This document shows, one piece after another, positions 6,305 through 13,402 of a DNA stretch of 13,565 bases. The notes beneath the pieces are model-generated. The model had not been told where the DNA came from. It saw nothing but the letters and a program-made list of their open reading frames with translations, and made no database searches. A program made the position numbers and the translations under genes. The stretch comes from Candidatus Melainabacteria bacterium (GTDB lineage Bacteria; Cyanobacteriota; Vampirovibrionia; Obscuribacterales; Obscuribacteraceae): NCBI GenBank assembly GCA_003175915.1, contig PSRH01000105.1, positions 1-13,565 on the forward strand, in the 5' to 3' direction. The stretch's first letter is position 1. Each line of letters opens with the position of its first letter.

Positions 6305-7177
6305 TCGCCGACGCTCAACTATAGCCGAGCGAATTAGCATGATGGACGTGTAAATTACGACACAAATCACCAACCAGCGCACCACTTCCAGTGGCAGAGA
6401 TTTGACCACAAAAGCTGCCAGTAAGACACCGGGTATGCCGCCACAAAACAGGGCAATTGATGCCCGTAAGCTGTACCGCCCGGTTTGAATGAAACGCATG
6501 CTTCCGACCGGCATCAAGAACGCGCAGGAACCCATCATGATCGGAAATGCCGCTCGCGGATTCATACCTAGTAGGCTAACCAGAATCATGCACGGTGCAA
6601 AAAGTCCGATTCCAAGTGTCATCAATGCGCCAAAAACAAAATTACCAATTATGGCAAACCAAAGTTTCGTCCCCGTCAAGCCAAGTGCTTCGCCGCCGCC
6701 GGGCAAAAGTTTTGTCTGGCTGAGGAACATTAGCCCTGCTGCCACCAGCAACGCCGAACCAAGACAAACTTGGATGGTTCGCCGTGGCCATTTTGACACA
6801 ACACCAGCACCAAGCCAGGCCCCCAAAATGGAAGCAATGATCATGGCGATCAAGGTAGTGCCGTCTACCTGGATAATGGAAACGAAAATGAAGGCCTCTA
6901 CTATGGTGGGAAGGCAATGCCCGACATTCAGTGTTCCTGGTATTAATTCGTCTTCAATGACGTTTTTCAGCTTGAAAATCGAGCTGGTCGTGGCGAATGA
7001 ACCGACACCGAGCGTGTCAAAGAAGTTGGTAATGAAACCGATGAATACTTCGAAAAAAGTAAACTTTACCGGCTGCGCACTTTGTTTGCCCGCGGCTGAT
7101 CGCTGAACCGACCATGCCCAAAAACAAACAAACAACAAGGCAAAAACAGCAAGGGCAATTAATAAGGCTACTTTCAT
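6278..7177 (-). CDS. TauE/SafE (TSUP) family membrane transporter
   Basis: This is a 299-residue polytopic membrane protein of the sulfite exporter TauE/SafE family, which moves sulfite, sulfoacetate or other small organic anions across the inner membrane. Seven to nine hydrophobic segments are visible, the first at residues 2-23. The first conserved module has IGFITNFFDTLGVGSFA (46-62), and the second repeat has the matching GGIPGVLLAAFVVKSLP (246-262). A periplasmic-side GTLNVGHCLPTIVEA lies at 81-95. Length and layout are normal. ATG 7177 is preferred over the TTG at 7186, though neither has a clear Shine-Dalgarno sequence. The substrate cannot be told: no sulfur-metabolism gene is nearby. 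Its stop codon lies in the loop of the EF-hand terminator on the other strand, and it is divergent from the 141-residue exported protein. Confidence 0.88.
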   Translation of the reverse strand: MKVALLIALAVFALLFVCFWAWSVQRSAAGKQSAQPVKFTFFEVFIGFITNFFDTLGVGSFATTSSIFKLKNVIEDELIPGTLNVGHCLPTIVEAFIFVSIIQVDGTTLIAMIIASILGAWLGAGVVSKWPRRTIQVCLGSALLVAAGLMFLSQTKLLPGGGEALGLTGTKLWFAIIGNFVFGALMTLGIGLFAPCMILVSLLGMNPRAAFPIMMGSCAFLMPVGSMRFIQTGRYSLRASIALFCGGIPGVLLAAFVVKSLPLEVVRWLVICVVIYTSIMLIRSAIVERRREKNESASS

Positions 7178-7228
7178 ACTGAGCAAGAATACAACATTGA
7201 CGAGCTCATAAGAATGCCCAAAAGGCTA

Positions 7229-7257
7229 TTGACATACTCGTCAGCGAGAAGAACAAT
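7229..7257 (+). promoter_or_regulatory. Putative promoter of the 141-residue exported protein
   Basis: A consensus -35 TTGACA (7229-7234) is followed after 17 nt by AACAAT (7252-7257; four of six to consensus), giving a leader of about 30 nt. The inverted repeat TGACGAG (7198-7204) and CTCGTCA (7237-7243) overlaps it and could be a regulator site shared with the divergent transporter gene. Confidence 0.45.
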
Positions 7258-7293
7258 GTAGGCCGCTTAAAGTCAATTTGTTGGATATAGAGC

Positions 7294-7719
7294 ATGAAAT
7301 ATATGCGTCGCGTCTTTTGCCTAATTGCCGGTCTTTTGGCTATTTCCATGTTCTTCACTGCGGAATCTACGGCAAAGGACGCTACCACAAAGCAGACTGC
7401 CAATCTGGCCGGGGAATATAAATGCGACGCTGTGCACGGTAGATTGAATTTAATTCAACGAACAGACAAGCGCTTCGAGTTTGACCTAGACGCCATGTGG
7501 ATTGGAGATGTCACCGTGGGCAACGTGAATACGGGTAACGCCCATGGAGTAATCGAAGTGCAGGACGACACGGCCGTCTACAAGGATCCTGAGGGTCCTT
7601 ACACGCTTACATTCAAATTCTCACGCAACAAAGTTGATATCAAATATGATGGCTCTGGATTTGGCCAGTGGAAAGTCACACCATCCGGGCGTTACAAAAG
7701 AGTTTGCGAGCCAAAGTAG
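7294..7719 (+). CDS. Exported beta-sheet protein, family uncertain
   Basis: This is a 141-residue secreted protein with a signal peptide (residues 1 to about 28, hydrophobic core 7-21). The mature part is a compact antiparallel beta domain: GEYKCDAVHGRLNLIQR (40-56), FEFDLDAMW (61-69), AHGVIEVQDDTAVYKD (83-98), YTLTFKFS (103-110) and GFGQWKVTPSGRYKRVCEP (122-140). Cys44 and Cys138 would tie the two ends of the domain together. The pattern (G-x-A-H-G-V-I-E-V, then A-x-Y, then G-F-G-x-x-V-x-x-x-G-x-Y) resembles a common family of small periplasmic beta-barrel proteins, some annotated as lysozyme-inhibitor-like. I infer similarity of fold only, not function. The start could be ATG 7294 or ATG 7303; neither has a strong ribosome site. 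A good promoter lies upstream. Confidence 0.7.
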   Translation: MKYMRRVFCLIAGLLAISMFFTAESTAKDATTKQTANLAGEYKCDAVHGRLNLIQRTDKRFEFDLDAMWIGDVTVGNVNTGNAHGVIEVQDDTAVYKDPEGPYTLTFKFSRNKVDIKYDGSGFGQWKVTPSGRYKRVCEPK

Positions 7720-7750
7720 CCTTTCCGCGAATGACTAGAACGTTTGTTTC

Positions 7751-7771
7751 CCACACTTGAGCAAGTGGTGG
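7751..7771. other. Short hairpin after the 141-residue gene
   Basis: CACTTG (7754-7759) and CAAGTG (7762-7767) pair, and the stem extends outward with one bulge. It is 32 nt past the stop. No U-run follows on either strand, so a terminator role is doubtful. The rest of 7720-7890 shows nothing I can name. Confidence 0.25.
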
Positions 7772-7890
7772 CAAATGAACACAAGCTCGGTTTCAACAGC
7801 CTTTCAGAGCGACGCCCAGATCGCTTAAGAAAAGTTTCAGCGCTTCTTAATGCGGCTGAAGGATATACATAACGTGATTGTAGTTGAGGA

Positions 7891-7907
7891 AACTGCTATA
7901 AACAGTT
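7891..7907 (+). promoter_or_regulatory. Extended -10 promoter inside an inverted repeat, 251-residue gene
   Basis: TGCTATAAA (7894-7902) is an extended -10, 39 nt before ATG 7936. The hexamer sits in the loop between AACTG (7891-7895) and CAGTT (7903-7907). No -35 at the right spacing. It supports the 7936 start, because TTG 7906 and ATG 7915 would lie at or just after the transcription start. Confidence 0.45.
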
Positions 7908-7935
7908 GGATGGTATGGTTCGAGGAAGATTAGGA

Positions 7936-8691
7936 ATGATCGCAAACAAAACTATGCGCTTAGCTTCGTTAGCTGTTTTGAGCACGTTAGCCACCAGCTC
8001 GCTGGCACCGGCTTTGGAAGCAGCAGATTATAACTCCAGTTATCGAACGAGGGTAGCACCACCTCGCCATTATAGCGGCAGAGTAGCCTATGCCCCTCAA
8101 GGAATGGTGATTCCGATCACCTTATCGTCAGGCATATCAACTCAGGTGGCTCAAGCAGGCGAACCAATTCATGCGAAGGTCAGTCAGGATATCCAACTAG
8201 GCGGAGCCTGCATTCCGGCCGGCTCGAGCGTCACGGGGCAGATTACCGACGCAACCGCCGCTCGTCGAATGGGGCATTCCGCTCACCTGGGTATCAAGTT
8301 CACTCAGTTAACTACTCCTAACGGTGTCAACTACCCAATTAATGCGCATCTCGTCGGTGGTTTGGAAAAGTACCATCAGAATGGTGCTCCCGACTCAGAT
8401 CAATTCAAGGGCGAAACGGGCACCACTAAGTTAAAGGATGTTGGTTTGCGCAGTCTCATTGGGGCTGGCTCCGGGGCAGTATTAGGGACCGCTGTCGGCG
8501 CCATCGCCGGTGGCGGCAGAGGTGCCGGGCGAGGGGCCTGGTCTGGAACAGCCATCGGTACTGGCTTAGGCGCAGCCGACAGCCTGCTCTTACGAAAAGG
8601 CCGGGAAATCAACTTGAAGGGTGGAACGCCGATGCAATTGCAGTTGGACTCCCCTGTTTCAATCGCAGCAAACGGTCCGGCTTATTATTAG
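7936..8691 (+). CDS. Exported protein with C-terminal glycine-zipper segment
   Basis: This is a 251-residue envelope protein. A signal peptide (residues 1 to about 29, ending ALEAA) is followed by a basic Tyr-rich linker. A beta domain runs about 56-140: GMVIPITLSSGIST, then AQAGEPIHAKVSQDI, then the turn IPAGSSVTGQI (93-103) and YPINAHLVGG. This pattern is shared by many proteins that set limits on a periplasmic surface, but its function is unknown. A glycine-zipper region (174-213; GAGSGAVLGTAVGAIAGG and AWSGTAIGTGLG) could pack in the outer membrane or self-associate. The C-terminus has a last strand pair (PMQLQLDSPVSI). ATG 7936 is preferred: GAGGA ends 9 nt before it and a signal peptide follows. 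The gene meets the glycine-zipper stress-type gene tail-to-tail across 34 bp. Confidence 0.75.
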   Translation: MIANKTMRLASLAVLSTLATSSLAPALEAADYNSSYRTRVAPPRHYSGRVAYAPQGMVIPITLSSGISTQVAQAGEPIHAKVSQDIQLGGACIPAGSSVTGQITDATAARRMGHSAHLGIKFTQLTTPNGVNYPINAHLVGGLEKYHQNGAPDSDQFKGETGTTKLKDVGLRSLIGAGSGAVLGTAVGAIAGGGRGAGRGAWSGTAIGTGLGAADSLLLRKGREINLKGGTPMQLQLDSPVSIAANGPAYY

Positions 8692-8725
8692 GCCGGAGGA
8701 ATTACTGAAGTAAGAAGTCCGCTGA

Positions 8726-9268
8726 CTATTTGGCCAGTTCTTTTGGCCTGGTTGGTTCTTCCTGCACGTGCGTGAGTTTAGCGTGTACTTCGCTGGCGCC
8801 CCGCTCTTGCATGATTGCCTCAGCAACTCCCATCTGTTCGTTGTCTTCTACTTCTACTGAGATTATCGTATGGCCAGGGCTGTTCTCCATTTTAGCTTCG
8901 GTATTGATGGTTACCGTATCTAAGTGCATGAATGCTCCCAGCATCAAACCGATCAAACCTCCCGCTGCACCACCGCTGATGGCTGACAGCAGGGGTCCTA
9001 GAGCGAGGAAATTGACAAAGCCTGGCTGGAGATACATTGCCAGGAAACCAGCGACTGTTCCGATCACGATGCCTATCAAAGCACCAGTAACGGCGCTCTT
9101 GTCCGCTGAAGCTGAAGCCTTTTGATTCGGCACAGGCCGAAACTCGCTTTTATCGCTTGCTTCCAATTCAGTCGATTTCGCTTGCAGCTTTCTAGTTTCA
9201 AGTGCTTCAAGAGACTGGGCTGCGTGCTCCGCGTCATCAAAATATCCCAAAACCGATCCGAATGACAT
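8726..9268 (-). CDS. Glycine-zipper membrane protein, general-stress-protein-like
   Basis: This is a 180-residue protein. The N-terminal stretch (FGSVLGYFDDAEHAAQSLEAL, 3-23) and the C-terminal strand-helix (HTIISVEVEDNEQMGVAEAIMQERGASEV, 133-161) together look like a split ferredoxin-like fold of the general stress protein 17M/YflT type. Between them are two glycine-zipper membrane hairpins at about 58-81 (GALIGIVIGTVAG) and 92-114 (GGAAGGLIGLMLGAF). Proteins of this shape are often induced by stress in bacteria and cyanobacteria; the molecular role is not known. The ATG at 9268 is firmly set by GGAGG 8 nt upstream; a GTG at 9277 lies too close to that site. A 14-bp palindrome with an embedded extended -10 lies about 35-50 nt upstream. 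Confidence 0.75.
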   Translation of the reverse strand: MSFGSVLGYFDDAEHAAQSLEALETRKLQAKSTELEASDKSEFRPVPNQKASASADKSAVTGALIGIVIGTVAGFLAMYLQPGFVNFLALGPLLSAISGGAAGGLIGLMLGAFMHLDTVTINTEAKMENSPGHTIISVEVEDNEQMGVAEAIMQERGASEVHAKLTHVQEEPTRPKELAK

Positions 9269-9303
9269 AATTTCCACCTCCGCAAATCTTTCGTTTTGCC
9301 CAA

Positions 9304-9317
9304 GGTGCTATAGCACC
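9304..9317. promoter_or_regulatory. Perfect 14-bp palindrome overlapping a likely promoter
   Basis: GGTGCTATAGCACC is fully self-complementary. Read on the minus strand it contains TGCTATAGC (9307-9315), an extended -10, 44 nt before the stress-type gene's ATG. It could be an operator for a dimeric regulator sitting on the promoter. Confidence 0.5.
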
Positions 9318-9348
9318 AACACTAATTTGGTTGCCAGGCCAGAATGAC

Positions 9349-9380
9349 GGATTTCTAAGCAGCAGGTTCCGAAATCCTGC
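9349..9380. other. Overlapping alternative inverted repeats
   Basis: GGATTTC (9349-9355) pairs with GAAATCC (9371-9377), while GCAGG (9362-9366) pairs with CCTGC (9376-9380). The two exclude each other. This is upstream of the plus-strand -10 at 9419, so it is more likely DNA-level or chance than an RNA switch for the 306-residue gene. Confidence 0.25.
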
Positions 9381-9418
9381 CGCCCGTGAACTTTACCGTC
9401 AAGAGCAATATAAACCGA

Positions 9419-9424
9419 TATAAT
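9419..9424 (+). promoter_or_regulatory. Consensus -10 element for the 306-residue gene
   Basis: TATAAT is a perfect -10, 34 nt before ATG 9453, giving a leader of about 22 nt. No -35 at 16-18 nt stands out; TTTACC (9392-9397) is 21 nt away. Confidence 0.45.
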
Positions 9425-9452
9425 CAGCCAAGTTGATACGTACCATACCGCC

Positions 9453-10373
9453 ATGACCTCTTTCCAAAGAAGTCTCCTTTATTGGTCTATTCCTGCCGTC
9501 ATTTTGGGTCCCTTAAGCAGCGGGGCTTATGGCACCGCCACGGCCGACGTCGAGAAACCAGTTAACTCAGCTTCGGTGCTCAGGAATGTACTCTCGGCAA
9601 AAGGCACTGATATGGCTGAGCTGCTTGGCATCATGCCCTTGATTGACAAGCTCTCTACGCTTGAGCTCGAGCCGTCAAGTGATCCGGCCAAGGAATTGCT
9701 ACGGCTCAAGCTCAAGCAACAGTTAACTGACAAGATTTTGATTGCAACACTGCAAGTGCGGGATGTTACTGCACGCATAGACAGAGAAATTGCCCGATTT
9801 GATCGCATTCAAGGTGCACTTGAGTCCAATCGAGATCGGGCGATCAGATTAAACAGCTTAGCCAATACGGTCGGCATGGGACTAATTTCCGAGATTGGCC
9901 AGGCGGGCGAATTGAAGGTCAATGAAAATCCAGGCGAAATAACGCAGCTGGTTGGTGGAGGTATAGGCATGGCCCTATCGGGCATCGCCCTGCGCCAGCA
10001 ATCGGGAGGAAAGCAACGTCTTCGCCCTAAACCAAATATGCTCGCAAAAATTTTCAACTGTCGCACCGATAGTGATACTGAGTATCCGCAAGTAATCTGG
10101 GACTACTTAAACAGAGTGCCTGTCGGCTCCAACGATGGTCAAACCCGGCTTGAGCTACTGCTCAAGCACTGGCAGCATTATAAATACTTCGGCAATCTTA
10201 AGATGGCATCAAGCCGAACAAGAATCGCTAATCTAACCAACACGAGTCCGCGCGGAGTGACCAACATCGCGCTGCTCCAGGACCAGTCTGACCTTCTGGC
10301 GGATGTACGCAGTGAAGTATTTCAGTTGGATCGAGATCTGCTTGAATTACTGCTCAACTTGCAGTCGCTCTAA
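9453..10373 (+). CDS. Exported helical protein of unknown function
   Basis: This is a 306-residue protein that I do not recognise. A signal peptide-like N-terminus (residues 1 to about 26; hydrophobic 9-25) is followed by a mostly helical mature part. A long amphipathic, probably coiled-coil region spans about 78-135 (RLKLKQQLTDKI and TARIDREIARFDRIQ). A small glycine-rich hydrophobic segment (167-180; VGGGIGMALSGIAL) could touch a membrane. A second helical region runs about 213-306, ending in a leucine-rich DRDLLELLLNLQSL. The single Cys203 of the mature part could form an intermolecular bond. There is no Shine-Dalgarno sequence before ATG 9453, unlike many neighbours, yet a consensus -10 lies at the right distance, so I keep this start. 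The next gene on this strand also encodes an exported helical protein, 206 bp further on. Confidence 0.65.
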   Translation: MTSFQRSLLYWSIPAVILGPLSSGAYGTATADVEKPVNSASVLRNVLSAKGTDMAELLGIMPLIDKLSTLELEPSSDPAKELLRLKLKQQLTDKILIATLQVRDVTARIDREIARFDRIQGALESNRDRAIRLNSLANTVGMGLISEIGQAGELKVNENPGEITQLVGGGIGMALSGIALRQQSGGKQRLRPKPNMLAKIFNCRTDSDTEYPQVIWDYLNRVPVGSNDGQTRLELLLKHWQHYKYFGNLKMASSRTRIANLTNTSPRGVTNIALLQDQSDLLADVRSEVFQLDRDLLELLLNLQSL

Positions 10374-10579
10374 AAAATTACGATGGGCGGTAGCTTGGCA
10401 TTCAGAGTCAACAAGAAATCACAATTGAATCGCTTGGGTTGAGCCGTAAGCCGTGCTCATCCTTTCTCTTTAACTTCGGGAGTAACCGGCAATTCGCTGG
10501 TTTGTGCTTGATTTTCCAGCCTCGGAACAAGTCAGCAAGCGAATCGTCGTAAAACGGCATCAGCACGGAGGTCCACACT

Positions 10580-11098
10580 ATGACAAGACAAACTCTTCGC
10601 TTTGCGCGCTTAGGCCTGAGCACGTTAGCGTTACTGTCATTTGGCCCTGGTGCCCTGGCAGATGTAACTATGGAACGCACAACGACAATCACGCCGTTGT
10701 CCCCACCATCTACAATTACGACGGTGAAAACCGTTAAAGAAGTGGTAAATCCGGATGTGGGTACAACCAGACTTATGGTTTTCCCTGTAAAGCCAGTAGC
10801 ATCAAACAGCTCGGTGACAACAATCACTGAAGGGCCGTTTTTGGGAATTGAAAACTTCGGTCAAAGGCTTTCACTTATGAAAGACCAGCTCGACTTGGGC
10901 ATTAGCAGAGGCTGGATTGGATCAGCGGATGCCGCAGCATTCGACAGCCGATACGCTAATCTAAAGTCCCAAATTGATCTGGCCAGAAGCCAGGGGTTGA
11001 CCTATGAATTGGGCAATTCCCTAGAGCGGCAGCTCAATCAATTCAACATTGATCTCTCCCAGAGAATGAGCACAGCTTCGGCAGGGTTGATTCAATAG
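10580..11098 (+). CDS. Small exported protein with C-terminal helical bundle
   Basis: This is a 172-residue protein of unknown family. It has a signal peptide (residues 1 to about 28, ending GALA), then a low-complexity Thr/Pro/Val-rich stretch (30-85; ERTTTITPLSPPSTITTVKTV) that is likely extended, then a helical domain (91-165). The helical domain contains ENFGQRLSLMKDQLDLGISRGWIG, DAAAFDSRYANLKSQIDLARSQG and LERQLNQFNIDLSQRM. The R-L-x-x-x-x-x-Q-L-x-x-G-x-x-x-G-x-I spacing recalls helix-hairpin repeats seen in other bacterial secreted proteins; function is unknown. GGAGG 8 nt before ATG 10580 fixes the start. A strong terminator lies 20 nt after the stop. The 206 bp upstream gap has no clear promoter, so transcription together with the 306-residue gene is possible. 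Confidence 0.7.
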   Translation: MTRQTLRFARLGLSTLALLSFGPGALADVTMERTTTITPLSPPSTITTVKTVKEVVNPDVGTTRLMVFPVKPVASNSSVTTITEGPFLGIENFGQRLSLMKDQLDLGISRGWIGSADAAAFDSRYANLKSQIDLARSQGLTYELGNSLERQLNQFNIDLSQRMSTASAGLIQ

Positions 11099-11118
11099 GC
11101 TAGGTGACCAATGACTGA

Positions 11119-11153
11119 TAGGCGGTTCTCTCGCAGGACCGCCTACTTATTTG
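11119..11153 (+). terminator. Intrinsic terminator of the 172-residue gene
   Basis: TAGGCGGTTC (11119-11128) pairs with GGACCGCCTA (11136-11145), ten pairs including one G-T, around a 7-nt loop, followed by CTTATTTGT. It may also limit read-through into pckG, which converges from the other side. Confidence 0.8.
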
Positions 11154-11221
11154 TGCATCGAAGAAAGATTCAACAATATTTGAACACGAAGCACCATGCC
11201 AACTGAGTGTATGTAACTTGC

Positions 11222-13042
11222 CTATGATACAAAGCTAAGCCGCAGCATCTCACGCATTAGTTCAAGCTGCATGGGCAGACGACCTGCCAGCTTGCTGAAC
11301 AACTCTCCGTGCAGCTCCAGTTCGTGCGGCCAGAGCTCGTTATCTATGGACATCAGTTCATTGAATCTCTCGCGCTTAAACTTTATGCCGGACCAGTCGA
11401 GATCTTCGTAGCTGGGCATCCAGCCGATTGGTGTTTGCACAGCAGAAGCTGTCCCGCCAGTTCGTCCGAAGATCCATTTGAGCACTCGCATGTTTTCGCC
11501 AAAGCCCGGCCAGAGAAAATCTCCGTTCTTATCTTTGCGGAACCAGTTTATGCAAAAGACGTGAGGTGGGTTTTTGATCAAAGTACCCATCTTGAGCCAA
11601 TGAGCAAAGTAATCACCCATATGGTATCCGCAGAAGGGCAGCATTGCCATGGGATCTCTGCGCACCTCCCCAACTTTGCCGGCAGCGGCTGCAGTGGTTT
11701 CCGATCCGAGAGTAGCAGCCATATAAACGCCATGAACCCAATTGAAGGACTCCAGGACAAGGGGCATAACACTCGCTCGTCGTCCGCCAAAGATGAAGGC
11801 ACTGATTGGCACCCCTTCTGGATTGTCCCATTCGGGATCGAGAGATGGACATTGTTCCATCGAAACAGTGAATCTCGAATTAGGATGGGCCGCCTTTCTG
11901 TCGTCTCCCGGCTTCCATTCCTTCCCCTGCCAATCAAACAGTTTCGCGGGTGGTCTTTCTGTCAAACCCTCCCACCAGACATCGCCGTCACCAGTGAGAG
12001 CCACGTTGGTGAAGATGCAGTTCTTTTTCAGCATCTTAATTGCGTTCGGGTTGGTAAGTTCGGAAGTACCTGGCGCTACACCAAATAACCCAGCCTCCGG
12101 ATTAATAGCGTGCAGCGTGCCGTCGGGTTTCGGTTTTATCCAGGCTATATCATCGCCGATCGTAGTAACCTTCCAACCGCCAAGACTTTCAGGCGGTATG
12201 AGCATGGCAAAATTGGTCTTGCCGCAGGCACTGGGGAAAGCTGCCGCTACATATTTCTTTTCCCCTTCTGGAGACTGAACACCGAGAATGAGCATATGTT
12301 CGGCTAGCCAACCTTCCCGCTTACCCATTGTTGAGGCAATTCGCAAGGCAAAACATTTCTTGCCGAGAAGGGCGTTGCCACCATATCCGGAACCGTAAGA
12401 CCAGATTTCCTTAGTTTCCGGGAAATGACAAATATATAAATGTTCACGATCACAAGGCCAAGAAACGTCGTCTTTCGCCGAAATTATTGGTTCACCAACA
12501 GAATGCAAGCAGGGAACAAAATCATCGTGCTCACCAAGCTGATCTACGACGGCCTTCCCCATACGCGTCATAATCTTCATGCTCGCCGCTACATATGGTG
12601 AGTCACTTATTTCCACGCCGATTTGAGCGATATGGGAACCAAGGGGGCCCATGCTGAATGGGATGACAAAGAGCGTACGCCCGCGCATCGAACCCTTAAA
12701 TAACTTCAAAAGCGTGCTCTTCGCTTCACCTGGGTCCATCCAATTATTGGTCGGCCCAGCATCCTCTTTCTTCTGGCAACAGATAAAAGTTCTTTCTTCG
12801 ACCCTGGCCACATCAGATGGATTTGAGCGCGCCAGAAAACTGTGTGGACGCTTCAAAGGGTTCAAACGGATTAACGGTCCGTTCTCCACCATTTGGTTGA
12901 GAAGCCATTCGGATTCTTGGTCAGAACCGTCGCACCAGTGCACTCGACTAGGCTGACATAAAGCAGCAATCTCCTGGACCCACTTCTTCAGCTTTCGATT
13001 TTTTACCGAGTAACCAGTGTCGACTTTTAATAATGCGTCCAT
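11222..13042 (-). CDS. pckG: Phosphoenolpyruvate carboxykinase (GTP)
   Basis: This 606-residue enzyme interconverts oxaloacetate plus GTP and phosphoenolpyruvate plus CO2 plus GDP, the committed step of gluconeogenesis from the TCA cycle. It is of the GTP type: the mobile-loop/P-loop FPSACGKTN (269-277) contains the reactive Cys273, and the kinase-2 motif GDDIAW (296-301) binds metal. Other family hallmarks are Arg80 in VARVEERT, GPTNNWMDPGE (96-106), the SYGSGYGGNALLGKKC block (215-230), AEHM with His249, HPNSRF (386-391) and FGGRR (418-422), and the nucleotide-side FLWPGFGENMRVLKW (509-523). Length is normal and no key residue is missing. It is cytosolic. ATG 13042 agrees with the family N-terminus, but there is no Shine-Dalgarno sequence; a GC-rich inverted repeat occupies that place. 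No other gluconeogenic gene is in view. Confidence 0.97.
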   Translation of the reverse strand: MDALLKVDTGYSVKNRKLKKWVQEIAALCQPSRVHWCDGSDQESEWLLNQMVENGPLIRLNPLKRPHSFLARSNPSDVARVEERTFICCQKKEDAGPTNNWMDPGEAKSTLLKLFKGSMRGRTLFVIPFSMGPLGSHIAQIGVEISDSPYVAASMKIMTRMGKAVVDQLGEHDDFVPCLHSVGEPIISAKDDVSWPCDREHLYICHFPETKEIWSYGSGYGGNALLGKKCFALRIASTMGKREGWLAEHMLILGVQSPEGEKKYVAAAFPSACGKTNFAMLIPPESLGGWKVTTIGDDIAWIKPKPDGTLHAINPEAGLFGVAPGTSELTNPNAIKMLKKNCIFTNVALTGDGDVWWEGLTERPPAKLFDWQGKEWKPGDDRKAAHPNSRFTVSMEQCPSLDPEWDNPEGVPISAFIFGGRRASVMPLVLESFNWVHGVYMAATLGSETTAAAAGKVGEVRRDPMAMLPFCGYHMGDYFAHWLKMGTLIKNPPHVFCINWFRKDKNGDFLWPGFGENMRVLKWIFGRTGGTASAVQTPIGWMPSYEDLDWSGIKFKRERFNELMSIDNELWPHELELHGELFSKLAGRLPMQLELMREMLRLSFVS

Positions 13043-13402
13043 GATACCGGCCCGGTTAAGAACCCTTCCTCTTTGAGGTTAGCAGATCGAACGATGAACA
13101 GGCTGGTCTATCACTAACACAATCCCCAGACGCAGCCAGGTATGGGGAATTAACCTTATATGAAGATGACCTATATCAGACACAGCGGGCTTTTTCGGCC
13201 CAGTTTTGTATCAAATCAACGTTCAAAAACTTGGCCTCATATTCGTTCACGTCCAATGACGTGACGAGCTTCCACAGGGGACGACGTAAAAGGTACTGAT
13301 TTGTTTCCCCGCGAGTTGGAGGTTCGGGCAGAGGCTTTCACCCTCCAACCAACAAGTGTTTCACAGCTGCTCACAGCCAGGCGGACAATTGCAGTCCGAT
13401 AT
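13043..13402. other. 360 bp gene-free interval upstream of pckG
   Basis: No protein frame here is convincing. It holds the pckG leader, a 6-bp stem TCCCCA/TGGGGA (about 13122-13147), a short GGGC/GCCC stem around a T-run near 13185-13203, and the perfect 8-bp inverted repeat GTTGGAGG (13315-13322) and CCTCCAAC (13342-13349). The last lies about 55 nt past the monooxygenase stop but has no following U-run on the minus strand, so it is not a standard terminator. Confidence 0.4.
13046..13084 (-). promoter_or_regulatory. pckG leader: possible extended -10 and palindrome at the ribosome site
   Basis: On the minus strand TGCTAACCT (13084-13076) resembles an extended -10, 39 nt before ATG 13042. 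The hexamer itself is weak. The 11-bp inverted repeat ACCGG-G-CCGGT (13056-13046) lies 4 nt before the start codon, where a Shine-Dalgarno sequence would be expected, and overlaps a possible GGTT-CTT-AACC hairpin. Confidence 0.3.

Noticed and set aside
6489..7106. 205-codon plus-strand frame inside the TauE/SafE gene
   Set aside because: It is antisense to a clear membrane transporter; its composition (Pro, Met, Ala) is what the reverse complement of hydrophobic codons gives.
7906..7935. Earlier starts (TTG 7906, ATG 7915) for the 251-residue protein
   Set aside because: They lie at or just past the likely transcription start and have no ribosome site; ATG 7936 has GAGGA and begins the signal peptide.
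8730..9125. 131-codon plus-strand frame opposite the glycine-zipper stress-type gene
   Set aside because: It is a shadow of the minus-strand gene, which has a perfect ribosome site and recognisable domains.
10408..10827. 139-codon minus-strand frame opposite the start of the 172-residue exported protein
   Set aside because: It lies antisense to a gene with a strong ribosome site and signal peptide. Its translation is low-complexity Val/Thr, mirroring the Thr-rich coding strand.
11309..12088. 259-codon plus-strand frame inside pckG
   Set aside because: It is antisense to an unmistakable full-length PEP carboxykinase and has no family resemblance of its own.
13315..13349. 8-bp inverted repeat as terminator of the monooxygenase gene
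   Set aside because: There is no U-run on the minus strand after the stem; noted only as a structure in the gap.
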